Below, piece by piece: positions 28,422-36,551 of a DNA stretch of 64,000 bases. The notes beneath the pieces are model-generated. The model ran no database searches and had not been told where the DNA came from. It saw only the letters and a list, made by a program, of their open reading frames with translations. The DNA is from a bacterium (lineage in GTDB: Bacteria; Sumerlaeota; Sumerlaeia; SLMS01; JAHLLQ01): the NCBI GenBank assembly GCA_020444065.1, contig JAHLLQ010000002.1:62001-126000 (forward strand). Reading direction: 5' to 3'. Position 1 is the stretch's first letter. Every line of letters starts with the position of its first letter. The position numbers and the translations under genes are program-made.

Positions 28422-29489
28422 CTACTCTTTCGTCTGCATGCGATTCAGATTCACGCAGCCGTAGCACGCCTTCGGCACTTCGCCGCGTTTCCACTGGCGC
28501 CGGAACCGGTCGTATTCGTCTGAATCCAGAAGCTCGACGAACTTCGTCAGGCTCAGATTTCCGATGACGCCGTCTTCCGTCGGGCGATCTTCCGGTGCGA
28601 TGTAGGGCTTCACGTCCAGCTTATTCAGATAGCAGCACGTCGATACGTTGCCCTTGTAGTCGACGAAGATCATGTTCGTCGGCCGCACCAGGCACTCGCC
28701 ATTCACCTCAAACCGGCGTGGATGCACAATCAGTTCGATGCCGACCTCTTCTGCGACCTTGCGAGCTTCTGCGACCGTCGCCGCGTACTTCTCATTCCAT
28801 TCCGGCGTCAGATCAGCAGCGATGCCGGTATCCCACATCGCATGATCCAGATCGGAGCGATCGATTCCCGTCTCCATGTGCTTCGCGGTGAAGCGCTCGA
28901 AATTCTTCTCTGCCGCCAAACGAATCGCGTCCGGCAACTGATGCAGGTTCGTCTTCATCATGACGAACGTCCACTCCAGTCGGGTCGGTGCGTTCATTTC
29001 CTTGCGCAACGCATCCATGTGCGCCATGCGTTCCATCAGAATCTTGAACGTGCCCTTGCCGCGAACCTGCTCGTAGACCTCCGGCTCCGACGCATCACAC
29101 GAGATGTTGATCGTATCCACGCCGGTTTCCAGCACACGGCGCGACAATGGCTCCTTCAGCAGCAAGCCGTTCGTCGTAAAGCAGGACCAGACGCCGGCTT
29201 CCTTCGCCAGCCTCAGCATCTCCACCAGGTCCTTGTTCATCAGCGGTTCGCCCCACCCGGTCAGATGGAGATACTTGAACCGCGGAAGCACCGGCAGGAT
29301 GCGATCCTTGAACATCTGCAACTGGAACATGCCCTGAAGCGACTCGTCGAAATGCCGCGGACACATCACGCACTTCAGATTGCACGCGTACGACGACTCA
29401 ATGCTCAGCGTTTCCGGAAACGGCAGCGGTTCCTCGCGTCCAGCCAAGCGTTTGCCCAACCCCTTCAGTTTGTTGATCACAGCAGCCAT
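28422..29489 (-). CDS. Radical SAM protein with SPASM-like C-terminal domain
   Basis: 355 residues. Radical SAM motif YACNLKCVMCPR near residue 35, supporting motif GWGEPLMNKDLVEML, and NISCDASEPEVYEQVRG, all common in SPASM/Twitch-type enzymes. Three or more late cysteines (GECLVRPTN, VSTCCYLN, KACYGCVN) suggest auxiliary Fe-S binding. The long upstream open frame to 29975 is an Arg-rich artefact, so the start is the ATG at 29489. No precursor peptide or partner is adjacent. It shares architecture with the protein at 18533, and both end with a CxxC near the C terminus, but the two are clearly distinct in sequence. Substrate unknown. Confidence 0.88.
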   Translation of the reverse strand: MAAVINKLKGLGKRLAGREEPLPFPETLSIESSYACNLKCVMCPRHFDESLQGMFQLQMFKDRILPVLPRFKYLHLTGWGEPLMNKDLVEMLRLAKEAGVWSCFTTNGLLLKEPLSRRVLETGVDTINISCDASEPEVYEQVRGKGTFKILMERMAHMDALRKEMNAPTRLEWTFVMMKTNLHQLPDAIRLAAEKNFERFTAKHMETGIDRSDLDHAMWDTGIAADLTPEWNEKYAATVAEARKVAEEVGIELIVHPRRFEVNGECLVRPTNMIFVDYKGNVSTCCYLNKLDVKPYIAPEDRPTEDGVIGNLSLTKFVELLDSDEYDRFRRQWKRGEVPKACYGCVNLNRMQTKE

Positions 29490-29668
29490 CCAGTTGTCCG
29501 ATCCTGATATCACCCGGTGTCGCAAACGCGCCCCCGAAACTAGCCTGAAAGTCTGAGGCCGCCCCCCAGCCCTGTCAACCACTGGGGCTCTGGCGCGGGC
29601 CGGGCGCCTGCACACTGCCCTTGCCTCGGTTCGGCCCGATCGGTTCCATGGGCCGCGAAAGGATACAC

Positions 29669-30844
29669 ATGCTTCGCACGCCCCACACAGCCTTCCTGTT
29701 CCTTGTCTTAGCAACCCTCGCGCTAGCCGGATGCGCACGAGATAAGCCGCTTCGCGCCAATCCGGCATCCCTGGGGTTTGTGCCCGACACCAACGTCGGG
29801 CTGGATGTGCTGCTGAACCAGGCGGTTCGGGATGGCTCTGTTCCCGGTGCTGTTCTCTCCGTCGCGCGCGATGGGCGAATTCTCTATGAGCGCGCCGTTG
29901 GCTATCGGGATCCTTCCGGCAAGCATCCTCTCCCAATGACCCGCGCGACGTTGTTCGACGTCGCCTCGCTGACAAAGCCCGTCGCCACGGCCCCCGCGAC
30001 TCTGCTGCTCAACTGCCACCAGCATCTGTCACTCACCGATCCCGCCGGGCCATTCACGCCGCGCGAACTGCTCCTCCACACCTCCGGGCTGAACGCCTAC
30101 ATCGACTGGCGCGACCTGCAGGCTCTTGGTAAGGGCAGTTCACCGGCGGAGAGCATCCTGGCCGCGTCTGTGAATGCGCGCGAAATCCCCGACGGGCGCG
30201 GCTACTTCGCGTACAGCAACCTCGGTTACGTCATCCTGGCGAGCGTCGACGAGGACGCCGCCGGCGAGAGCCTCGAGTCTTTTCTGCGCCGTGAGCTCTG
30301 GGATCCTCTCGGCATGACGCACACCACCTTCTATCCTCCCACGCCCACCAAAGAGAATAGGATCGTCTTTGCGCGCACCAGCGACGACCAGCAGCCCGGC
30401 CGCCCCTTCGATCCGCTCGCCGACTACATTCTCTCCGTCTACGAGAATCGCTGCCCCGGGCACAGTGGCCTCTTCTCAACCGCCGGCGACTTGACGATCT
30501 ACTGCCAGGCTCTTCTGCAGCCACGGACCTTTCATGTCGAATCCCTCGATTGCCTCTCCAAGCAACTGATCTCCAATCCGGTCGATCTTGGCAGTTGGGA
30601 CGGCGAGGGCGCGCTTGTGCTTTCCACCGGGAAGGTTCGTCGGACGCTCGGATTCGCTATCGATCCGCGAGTCGAAGGCGATGCGGCCCTCTTCCACACA
30701 GGGTACACTGGAACGGCGATCTGGTTGAATCGCGAAACGGGCGTGTCGGTTGTCTTGCTGACAAACGCGGTCTACACCGGCGATGATCGTTGGCAGACGC
30801 TGATGCGCGAAGTCATTGCTCTCGTGCAGCGCAACACACTCTGA
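29669..30844 (+). CDS. Beta-lactamase-fold serine hydrolase lipoprotein (class C/PBP4-like)
   Basis: 391 residues. Lipoprotein signal with lipobox LAGC near residue 20. The penicillin-binding/beta-lactamase fold follows: catalytic Ser and Lys in ASLTKPVAT (SxxK), Tyr in YSNLGY (YxN), and HTGYTG near the C terminus in the KTG position. HTG in place of KTG is common in esterase- and peptidase-type members, so a true beta-lactamase is less likely than a D-peptidase or esterase acting on the cell wall or exported substrates. The start at 29669 follows AAAGGA. It lies 11 bp before moaC on the same strand, with which it may share a transcript, though no functional tie is evident. Confidence 0.88.
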   Translation: MLRTPHTAFLFLVLATLALAGCARDKPLRANPASLGFVPDTNVGLDVLLNQAVRDGSVPGAVLSVARDGRILYERAVGYRDPSGKHPLPMTRATLFDVASLTKPVATAPATLLLNCHQHLSLTDPAGPFTPRELLLHTSGLNAYIDWRDLQALGKGSSPAESILAASVNAREIPDGRGYFAYSNLGYVILASVDEDAAGESLESFLRRELWDPLGMTHTTFYPPTPTKENRIVFARTSDDQQPGRPFDPLADYILSVYENRCPGHSGLFSTAGDLTIYCQALLQPRTFHVESLDCLSKQLISNPVDLGSWDGEGALVLSTGKVRRTLGFAIDPRVEGDAALFHTGYTGTAIWLNRETGVSVVLLTNAVYTGDDRWQTLMREVIALVQRNTL

Positions 30845-30855
30845 CGGAGTTTCCC

Positions 30856-31344
30856 ATGGCAGACTCGAAGAAGTCTCTCACGCACCTCGACCCCAAGGGC
30901 GACGTTCATATGGTTGACGTTGGTGAGAAAGACAGGACCGCTCGCGAAGCCATCGCCGAGGGAGAACTCCATGCCCGCCCCGATGTCCTCGACGCGCTCT
31001 TCGGGGGAGAACTGAAAAAGGGCGATGCACTCGCAGCCGCTCGAGTGGCGGGCATTCTCGCATCGAAGCGGACGCCGGATCTCATTCCCCTCTGTCATCC
31101 CATCGCGACGAGCTATGCATCGATCGACATCACGCGAGCCACCGATCGCGACTGCGCAATCGTGAGAGCGACCGTTCGTGTGACGGAGCGCACCGGCGCC
31201 GAAATGGAAGCCCTCACCGCGGCCTCAGTCGCATTGCTGACGCTGTACGACATGGCGAAGGCGCTTCAGAAAGATATGCGAATCGAAGCAGTTCGCCTGC
31301 GCAAGAAAACCGGGGGAAAAAGCGGCGATCTAGAACTCCCCTGA
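30856..31344 (+). CDS. moaC: Cyclic pyranopterin monophosphate synthase
   Basis: Acts after MoaA in molybdenum cofactor synthesis, forming cPMP. The 162-residue length is typical. Hallmarks are LTHLDPKGDVHMVDVGEKDRTAREA at the N terminus, AGILASKRTPDLIPLCHPI (with the conserved Cys-His), and TGAEMEALTAASVALLTLYDM with KALQKDM. The ATG at 30856 has GGAG nearby and begins with the family sequence. No moaA, moaB or moaE is adjacent. In the window it connects with the ModA-like protein at 19865 and the molybdopterin oxidoreductase at 44103. Confidence 0.96.
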   Translation: MADSKKSLTHLDPKGDVHMVDVGEKDRTAREAIAEGELHARPDVLDALFGGELKKGDALAAARVAGILASKRTPDLIPLCHPIATSYASIDITRATDRDCAIVRATVRVTERTGAEMEALTAASVALLTLYDMAKALQKDMRIEAVRLRKKTGGKSGDLELP

Positions 31345-31372
31345 CCGAACATCTCGAACGAACTTGAGGTGA

Positions 31373-31392
31373 CTTGAGCATCCTTGCTCAAG
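31373..31392. terminator. Perfect hairpin between convergent moaC and histidine kinase genes
   Basis: CTTGAGCA and TGCTCAAG form an eight-pair stem with a TCCT loop. There is no T-run on either side, so it is only a possible terminator or mRNA-end stabiliser. Confidence 0.4.
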
Positions 31393-31441
31393 CCCAGCAG
31401 GCGCCAGCCCTCTTCGCCGGCGCTTTCATGTTCAAGAAATC

Positions 31442-32635
31442 TCAGCCCACCCCAACCTCGCGCGCAAACGAGTCCTCTTCCTCAGCTCTGTAGGGGAATT
31501 CCAAACAGAACCGCGACGAGGGAAGTGAAGTCTGATCGAGCCGAATCCGGCCGCCCTTTGAGGAGATAATCCGATCCACGATCGACAAGCCAAGACCCGT
31601 TCCCGTGTCTCGAGTCGAGAAGAACGGCTCGAAGATGCGCGACGCCATATCCGCTCGAATTCCCGGGCCGGAGTCCTCGACGGACACCATTGCGAATTCT
31701 GCCTTTCGCGCTAGTCCCACGCGAATCCACCCGTTCTTTCCGACTGCATCCATCGCGTTCAGGAGGAGATTGAGGAAAACCTGACGAATATGAGGCTCCG
31801 CATACGGCACTTCGACAGATTCTTCAGAGAACTCCAATCGAATCTCGATCCCGCGCTTCTCAGCTTCGTGGATCAGAAGATCGCGCGTCTTGCGAATGGC
31901 CTCATCCACGAGGCACGTCGCGCGCACATCTTCAGACTGGTTCTTTTCCTGCCGCGCAAACTCCAGAAAGCGTTCGACCGTCTTGTTCAGACGCTCTGTT
32001 TCCTCGATCAGGATTTCATAGAAATCCGGATCGTCATCCTCGCCGCTCGCGCCTTCCGGTGCTTCCTGGCACTCGTGGCGCCAGCGATCGCGCAGGATCT
32101 CCACCGAGGTCTTGATGCTCGCGAGTGGATTGCGAATCTCGTGGGCGAAACCGGCGCTCAATCGTCCCAGCGCCGCCAGGCGATCCGATCGCCGCAACTG
32201 TTCCTCCAGCGTGAAGAGCTCTTCCGTGCGCTCGCGCAATCGCTCGTAGGCCTGCTCTCGACCGAGTCGCGCGCTCTGCTCCTGCGCACGCGCTTCCTTC
32301 TCGGCATCCAGTGCGGCCTCCTCTCGTTCAGACAAGAAGCCGGTGAGGCCGCCGATCACATGGAACATCACCATTTCGAGAATGCGAAAGGGCAGAGTGG
32401 TATGTGGCATGTGCCATCCGTGCAGTGCATGCGGGAAGTACGCGATGCTGATCAGCCCTGCCGTGATCAGGCCCCAACGGCACCCGAACCAAAGCCCCGC
32501 CAGAACGATTGGAATGTAGTACACACGCTGCAGAAGTTCGTGCGTTCCACTCGCATCCGGCGAAATCACATAATGCGCCACCGTTACGCCGATGGCGAAG
32601 AAAGCGACAATCCCGATGCGAACTCCCTTCGTCAT
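31442..32635 (-). CDS. Membrane sensor histidine kinase (NtrB/PilS-like class)
   Basis: 397 residues. Four or so hydrophobic segments in the first 110 residues make a compact membrane sensor. A coiled stretch follows (about 115-170, rich in Glu, Arg, Ala). HisKA has the phosphorylated His in GRLSAGFAHEIRNPLASIKTS. The HATPase domain shows the N box (QVFLNLLLNAMDAV), G1 (VEDSGPGI), F box (IFEPFFST) and G2 (GTGLGLSI). The ATG at 32635 overlaps the regulator stop (ATGA), so both are made from one transcript. The signal is unknown. Confidence 0.93.
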   Translation of the reverse strand: MTKGVRIGIVAFFAIGVTVAHYVISPDASGTHELLQRVYYIPIVLAGLWFGCRWGLITAGLISIAYFPHALHGWHMPHTTLPFRILEMVMFHVIGGLTGFLSEREEAALDAEKEARAQEQSARLGREQAYERLRERTEELFTLEEQLRRSDRLAALGRLSAGFAHEIRNPLASIKTSVEILRDRWRHECQEAPEGASGEDDDPDFYEILIEETERLNKTVERFLEFARQEKNQSEDVRATCLVDEAIRKTRDLLIHEAEKRGIEIRLEFSEESVEVPYAEPHIRQVFLNLLLNAMDAVGKNGWIRVGLARKAEFAMVSVEDSGPGIRADMASRIFEPFFSTRDTGTGLGLSIVDRIISSKGGRIRLDQTSLPSSRFCLEFPYRAEEEDSFAREVGVG

Positions 32636-34044
32636 CTTGCTTCTGCTTTCGTCTTGTCGCCGTATTGGGGAATAATCCCGTACTTCTGCAGTCGGTAAAT
32701 GAATGCCTGGCGGGGGAGATTCAACAACTCCGCGCCCTTCTTCTGATTGTGCTGACTCTTCTCCCAAGCCGCTTCGAGGAGTTGCCGCTCGATTTCTTCA
32801 AACTCCACGCCTTCGTCGGGAATCTCGATCCCGCCGCCCGCCAGGAGATTCGATTGTCCCGGCGCCTTGGGCCCACGGCCGATCGCCAGATCGCTTGCCT
32901 CCAACGTTTCCAGCCCCGGCCTTAGAGCGCACGCCCGCGCGATCACGTTCTCCAACTCGCGAATATTCCCAGGCCAGTTGTGGGCCTTCATCTCTTCCAT
33001 CGCGTCGTCGGAAATTCCCGCGCCAGGAGCTCCATACCGCGCCAGAAAATGCTTCACCAACATCGGCAGATCGTCCCGGCGCGCTCGCAACGGCGGCAAT
33101 TCCACCGGCACAACGGCCAGGCGATAGTACAAGTCCTGGCGGAACGCGCCTTCCTCGACGCGCGCTTCCAGCGGCTGATTCGTCGCCGCCACCACACGCA
33201 CATCCACGCGGCGAGCCTTGTTCTCGCCGATCGGCGTCACCTCGCCTTCCTGCAACGCGCGGAGCAACTTCGCCTGAAGCGCCATTGGCATGTCGCCGAT
33301 TTCATCCAGAAACAGCGTTCCGTTGTGGGCCGCCTCGAACTTTCCCGTGTGATCCACGACGGCGCCCGTGAACGAGCCTTTTCGATGGCCGAACAACTCA
33401 GACTCGAGCAACTCGCCCGGAATCGCCGCGCAGTTGAGAACCACGAACTGCCCCGAGGCCGACCGCGGTCCATCGAAGTGCAACGCTCGCGCGGCCAATT
33501 CCTTGCCCACGCCGGACTCGCCACGCAGCAGCACCGTGGCTTCCGACTCCGCCAGGCGCTGAAGCGTCTCGCGCAGCTTCTTGATCGCCGGCGAGGTGCC
33601 GATCATTCGATCGGCCGTCGGGCGACCGCCGACCTTCTCCCGCAGCAGCCTGTTCTCGCGCCGCAGCCGGCTGCTCTCCGTGACGCGCTCGATCGCGAAT
33701 CGCAACGCATCGCGATTCACCGGCTTGGTCACGTAGTCCGACGCGCCGGCCGTCATCGCATCCACCGCGTTCTCGATACTCCCGAATGCCGTCACCACGA
33801 TCACGGGCGGTGGATCCTGGATGCGCTCCTTCACGGCCGCCAGGAACTCGATCCCGTCCATGACTGGCATTTTCACATCGCAAAGTACCACGTCCGGGCG
33901 ATTCGCGGCGAGAGCCTCCAGGCCCTCCTGTCCGTTGGCAGCCGTGGTCACCTCATAGCCTGCCTCGCGCAGGGCGAAGGCCGTGACCTTGCGGAAATTC
34001 TTGTCGTCGTCGATGAAGAGCAGGCGGATTTTTGACGTGGCCAT
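32632..34044 (-). CDS. NtrC-family sigma54-dependent response regulator
   Basis: 470 residues. The receiver domain has the acidic pocket (FIDDDKNF), phospho-acceptor Asp in VVLCDVKMP, Thr in VTAFGS and Lys in YVTKPV. The AAA+ domain has Walker A GESGVGKE, the sigma54-contact loop as GSFTGA instead of GAFTGA, and FLDEIGDMP. A Fis-type helix-turn-helix ends the protein (KKGAELLNLPRQAFIYRLQKYGI). The ATG at 34044 is preceded by GGAGG; the long upstream frame is unlike the family. First gene of the operon with the kinase at 31442. A sigma54-like promoter lies just upstream, suggesting autoregulation. Confidence 0.95.
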   Translation of the reverse strand: MATSKIRLLFIDDDKNFRKVTAFALREAGYEVTTAANGQEGLEALAANRPDVVLCDVKMPVMDGIEFLAAVKERIQDPPPVIVVTAFGSIENAVDAMTAGASDYVTKPVNRDALRFAIERVTESSRLRRENRLLREKVGGRPTADRMIGTSPAIKKLRETLQRLAESEATVLLRGESGVGKELAARALHFDGPRSASGQFVVLNCAAIPGELLESELFGHRKGSFTGAVVDHTGKFEAAHNGTLFLDEIGDMPMALQAKLLRALQEGEVTPIGENKARRVDVRVVAATNQPLEARVEEGAFRQDLYYRLAVVPVELPPLRARRDDLPMLVKHFLARYGAPGAGISDDAMEEMKAHNWPGNIRELENVIARACALRPGLETLEASDLAIGRGPKAPGQSNLLAGGGIEIPDEGVEFEEIERQLLEAAWEKSQHNQKKGAELLNLPRQAFIYRLQKYGIIPQYGDKTKAEAR

Positions 34045-34074
34045 GTGGACCTCCAGTGTCTTGCTTCCGAACAA

Positions 34075-34091
34075 GGCACGCCCTGTGCCAG
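34075..34091 (-). promoter_or_regulatory. Candidate sigma54 (-24/-12) promoter of the two-component operon
   Basis: On the minus strand the sequence reads CTGGCACAGGGCGTGCC, matching TGGCAC-N5-TTGC with the required GG-N10-GC spacing; the first T of the -12 element is G. Transcription would begin near 34064, about 20 bases before the regulator start and upstream of its GGAGG. The element is partly dyad symmetric (GGCAC/GTGCC), so it also fits the plus strand, where the distance to tsaD is less natural. Confidence 0.4.
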
Positions 34092-34257
34092 CCCGAAACC
34101 TCCCACAACCAGCCCGTTTCCCATCATTCGCTTCCCGCAATAACGCGGCCAATGCTGGAAATGAAGCAGAGATGGCGGGAGGGATGCTGCCTCGGAAGTC
34201 GAAAACCGACAGCCCCGTCCATCTGTCCCATTGCGCCCGGCCCGGCCCCTCGGCACG

Positions 34258-35340
34258 ATGCCGCCCATGTTGGTTTTGGGCATCGAAAGCTCCTGCGATG
34301 AGACGGCTTTCTCCGTTGTGGAGAATGGCACCCGCGTGCTTTCCAACGCCATCGCCTCGCAGATCGACCTGCACCGCAGATTCGGCGGCGTCGTGCCCGA
34401 AATCGCCAGCCGAGCCCACCTGGAGTGCTGCGTACCACTGATGCGGCAATCCCTGGAAGAGGCCGGCGCCAGCCTGGACGACGTGGACGCGCTGGCGGTG
34501 ACGCGGGGGCCCGGGCTCGCCGGGTGCCTGCTTGTCGGCGTCGAGTACGCCAAGGGCCTTGCCCTGCGCCGCGGAAAGCCCCTGATCGCCGTTCACCACA
34601 TCGCTGGACACCTGTACTCACCGTTCATTGGTCGCGAAACGAACGCCTGGGGTGAGCCGACTGATGGACCCGCCTCGACGAGCGAACCGTACCTCGGACT
34701 CGTGATCAGCGGAGGCCACAGCAGCCTGGTTCACGTGCAAGGCCCGACCGAATTCGAAATCCTCGGCGAGACCCTCGATGATGCGGTGGGGGAGGCCTAC
34801 GACAAGGTAGCAAAGCTCCTGGGACTCGGCTATCCAGGCGGACCGCTGATCGATCAGGCGGCCACGAATGGCGATCCGAAGGCTTTCGACCTGCCCCGGC
34901 CCGTCATGCACACGAAGGATTTCAACTTCTCGTTCTCGGGACTGAAGACCGCCGTGGCACGCCTCGTCGAAGAACGCGAAGCCGGCGGGCACAACGCGCT
35001 CGACGAGCAATTCGTCGCGGATGTGGCAGCATCGTTCCAGGCTGCGGCCATCGATGTCCTACTGAAGAAGACCGGCCGGGCGCTCAAGCAAACTGGCCTG
35101 AGCCGTCTGGCGCTCGCCGGCGGTGTTGCCTGCAATCGCGGCCTTCGAGCCGCCGTCGCGAAGCGATTCGCGAAGATTCAGGTCGCGATTCCCGACCCGG
35201 AATACTGCACGGACAACGCCGCCATGATCGCCGGATTAGGCTATCACCTGGCCGCGGAGACGTCGAAAGATGCGAATTTTGGAATGAACGCCGCCCCGTC
35301 CATGAACCTGGTTCCGGCGGCGAAGTGGCGCGACGGCTAA
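34258..35340 (+). CDS. tsaD: tRNA N6-threonylcarbamoyladenosine transferase TsaD
   Basis: Transfers the threonylcarbamoyl group to A37 of ANN-decoding tRNAs, with TsaB and TsaE as partners. About 360 residues of the ASKHA fold: [44 protein letters not shown], the metal ligands in [20 protein letters not shown], and [12 protein letters not shown]. Two ATGs (34258 and 34267) could start it; neither has a clear Shine-Dalgarno and the second fits most homologues. It is divergent from the NtrC-type regulator and convergent with def, sharing four bases at the stops. Confidence 0.97.
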   Translation: MPPMLVLGIESSCDETAFSVVENGTRVLSNAIASQIDLHRRFGGVVPEIASRAHLECCVPLMRQSLEEAGASLDDVDALAVTRGPGLAGCLLVGVEYAKGLALRRGKPLIAVHHIAGHLYSPFIGRETNAWGEPTDGPASTSEPYLGLVISGGHSSLVHVQGPTEFEILGETLDDAVGEAYDKVAKLLGLGYPGGPLIDQAATNGDPKAFDLPRPVMHTKDFNFSFSGLKTAVARLVEEREAGGHNALDEQFVADVAASFQAAAIDVLLKKTGRALKQTGLSRLALAGGVACNRGLRAAVAKRFAKIQVAIPDPEYCTDNAAMIAGLGYHLAAETSKDANFGMNAAPSMNLVPAAKWRDG

Positions 35341-35909
35341 CCTTCCATCATCGCCATCGTTGCCTTCTTGATGCGATTCAGCTTCCCAGCCAGCAGCTTG
35401 CGCTTCACCGTGCCGAGGTGATCGACAAACAGCACCCCGTTCAGGTGATCGATCTCGTGCTGCAGCACCCTCGCGCGTATCTCATCCACTTCTTCCTCGT
35501 GGATTTCGCCGTCCAGATCCATCCAGCGCAGTTTGATCGACAGCGGGCGATAGACTTCCCCTTCTACCTCCGGGATCGACAGACAGCCCTCCGTGTAGGG
35601 GCCGTCCAACTCGCTCGATTCAAGAATCTCGGGGTTCAGGTAGACTTCCAGGTGGCGCGGCCGATCGCCCGAGCGTTTCGCCTTTCGGGCCCGCGGCGTG
35701 TCCGCATCGTCGGACTGCCGAACGTCAATCACAAGAATCCGGCGCAGGTCTCCGACCTGATTCGCGGCGAGGCCAATCCCTGCCGCCGAGTACATCGTTT
35801 CGCCCATGTCCTCGGCCAGTCGCCGCAACTCATCGGTCACTTCCTCAATCGGTTTCGCCGTCTCCCGCAGGACTGGATCGCCGTACTTCCGAATTTCCAG
35901 AATCGCCAT
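35337..35909 (-). CDS. def: Peptide deformylase
   Basis: Removes the formyl group from nascent proteins; a metalloenzyme of about 190 residues. All three family motifs are present: GIGLAANQ (motif 1), EGCLS with the metal-binding Cys (motif 2), and QHEIDHLNG with the two His ligands and catalytic Glu (motif 3). An insert of Arg/Lys/Asp residues (about 65-85) lengthens the segment between motifs 1 and 2. The start [15 protein letters not shown] at 35909 matches the family; an ATG four codons earlier (35921) is possible. Usual partner fmt is not adjacent. Confidence 0.97.
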   Translation of the reverse strand: MAILEIRKYGDPVLRETAKPIEEVTDELRRLAEDMGETMYSAAGIGLAANQVGDLRRILVIDVRQSDDADTPRARKAKRSGDRPRHLEVYLNPEILESSELDGPYTEGCLSIPEVEGEVYRPLSIKLRWMDLDGEIHEEEVDEIRARVLQHEIDHLNGVLFVDHLGTVKRKLLAGKLNRIKKATMAMMEG

Positions 35910-36116
35910 CTTGTTACCCATCAGAAAAATCGCGCTCTTGCCACGCCGCGAGAAGCATACCCGCTCGATCGTCTCAGGCAAGCGGAGTTGAAGCCCGATT
36001 CCTCGACGCGTTCGTTGTCCCCAATTCCACATTCTCCTTGCTCGGAGCATCCCCAGCGGCCGACCCTTGCGGCCTTGCATTGTCGCAGGGAAACCCATTT
36101 GTCGGAAGGATTGCGC

Positions 36117-36518
36117 GTGAGCACCGAAGAGCTGATCGATCTCGTCAAATTCGACGACCGGGGACTCGTTCCCGCCATCTGCCAGGACGCCGAGACCGGC
36201 GAAGTTCTTATGATGGCCTGGATGAATCGCGAGAGCCTTGCTCTCACCCTCGAGAAGCGCACGGCCTGCTATTGGTCCCGCTCGCGCCAGAAGCTCTGGT
36301 TGAAGGGCGAATCCAGCGGCCACGTCCAGAAAGTCAAGGACGTGCGGCTCGACTGTGACGCGGACTGTGTGTTGATTCGGGTGGAACAGGAAGGGCCCGC
36401 GTGTCACACTGGTTTCCGCTCCTGCTTCTATCGCCATGTCGAAGACGGCGAGTGGCGCGACGACGGCGAACGTCTCGTGACACAGGAAGCAATGGACCGC
36501 AAATACGGGCGCTCCTGA
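36117..36518 (+). CDS. hisI: Phosphoribosyl-AMP cyclohydrolase
   Basis: Third step of histidine biosynthesis, opening the adenine ring of PR-AMP. The 133 residues include [44 protein letters not shown], the zinc/magnesium-binding DCDADC block and [11 protein letters not shown]. It is the monofunctional form, without a HisE domain. The start is GTG at 36117, with GGAAGGA seven bases before; the open frame continues upstream through def on the other strand and is not used. Next gene is trpE, 33 bp on. Confidence 0.96.
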   Translation: MSTEELIDLVKFDDRGLVPAICQDAETGEVLMMAWMNRESLALTLEKRTACYWSRSRQKLWLKGESSGHVQKVKDVRLDCDADCVLIRVEQEGPACHTGFRSCFYRHVEDGEWRDDGERLVTQEAMDRKYGRS

Positions 36519-36551
36519 GGCCCCCTCCCGATTGAACGTCGGAGCCGATCA

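Noticed and set aside
29490-29975. N-terminal 162-residue extension of the radical SAM gene
   Set aside because: Arg-rich low-complexity translation overlapping the divergent lipoprotein gene; the family sequence starts after 29489.
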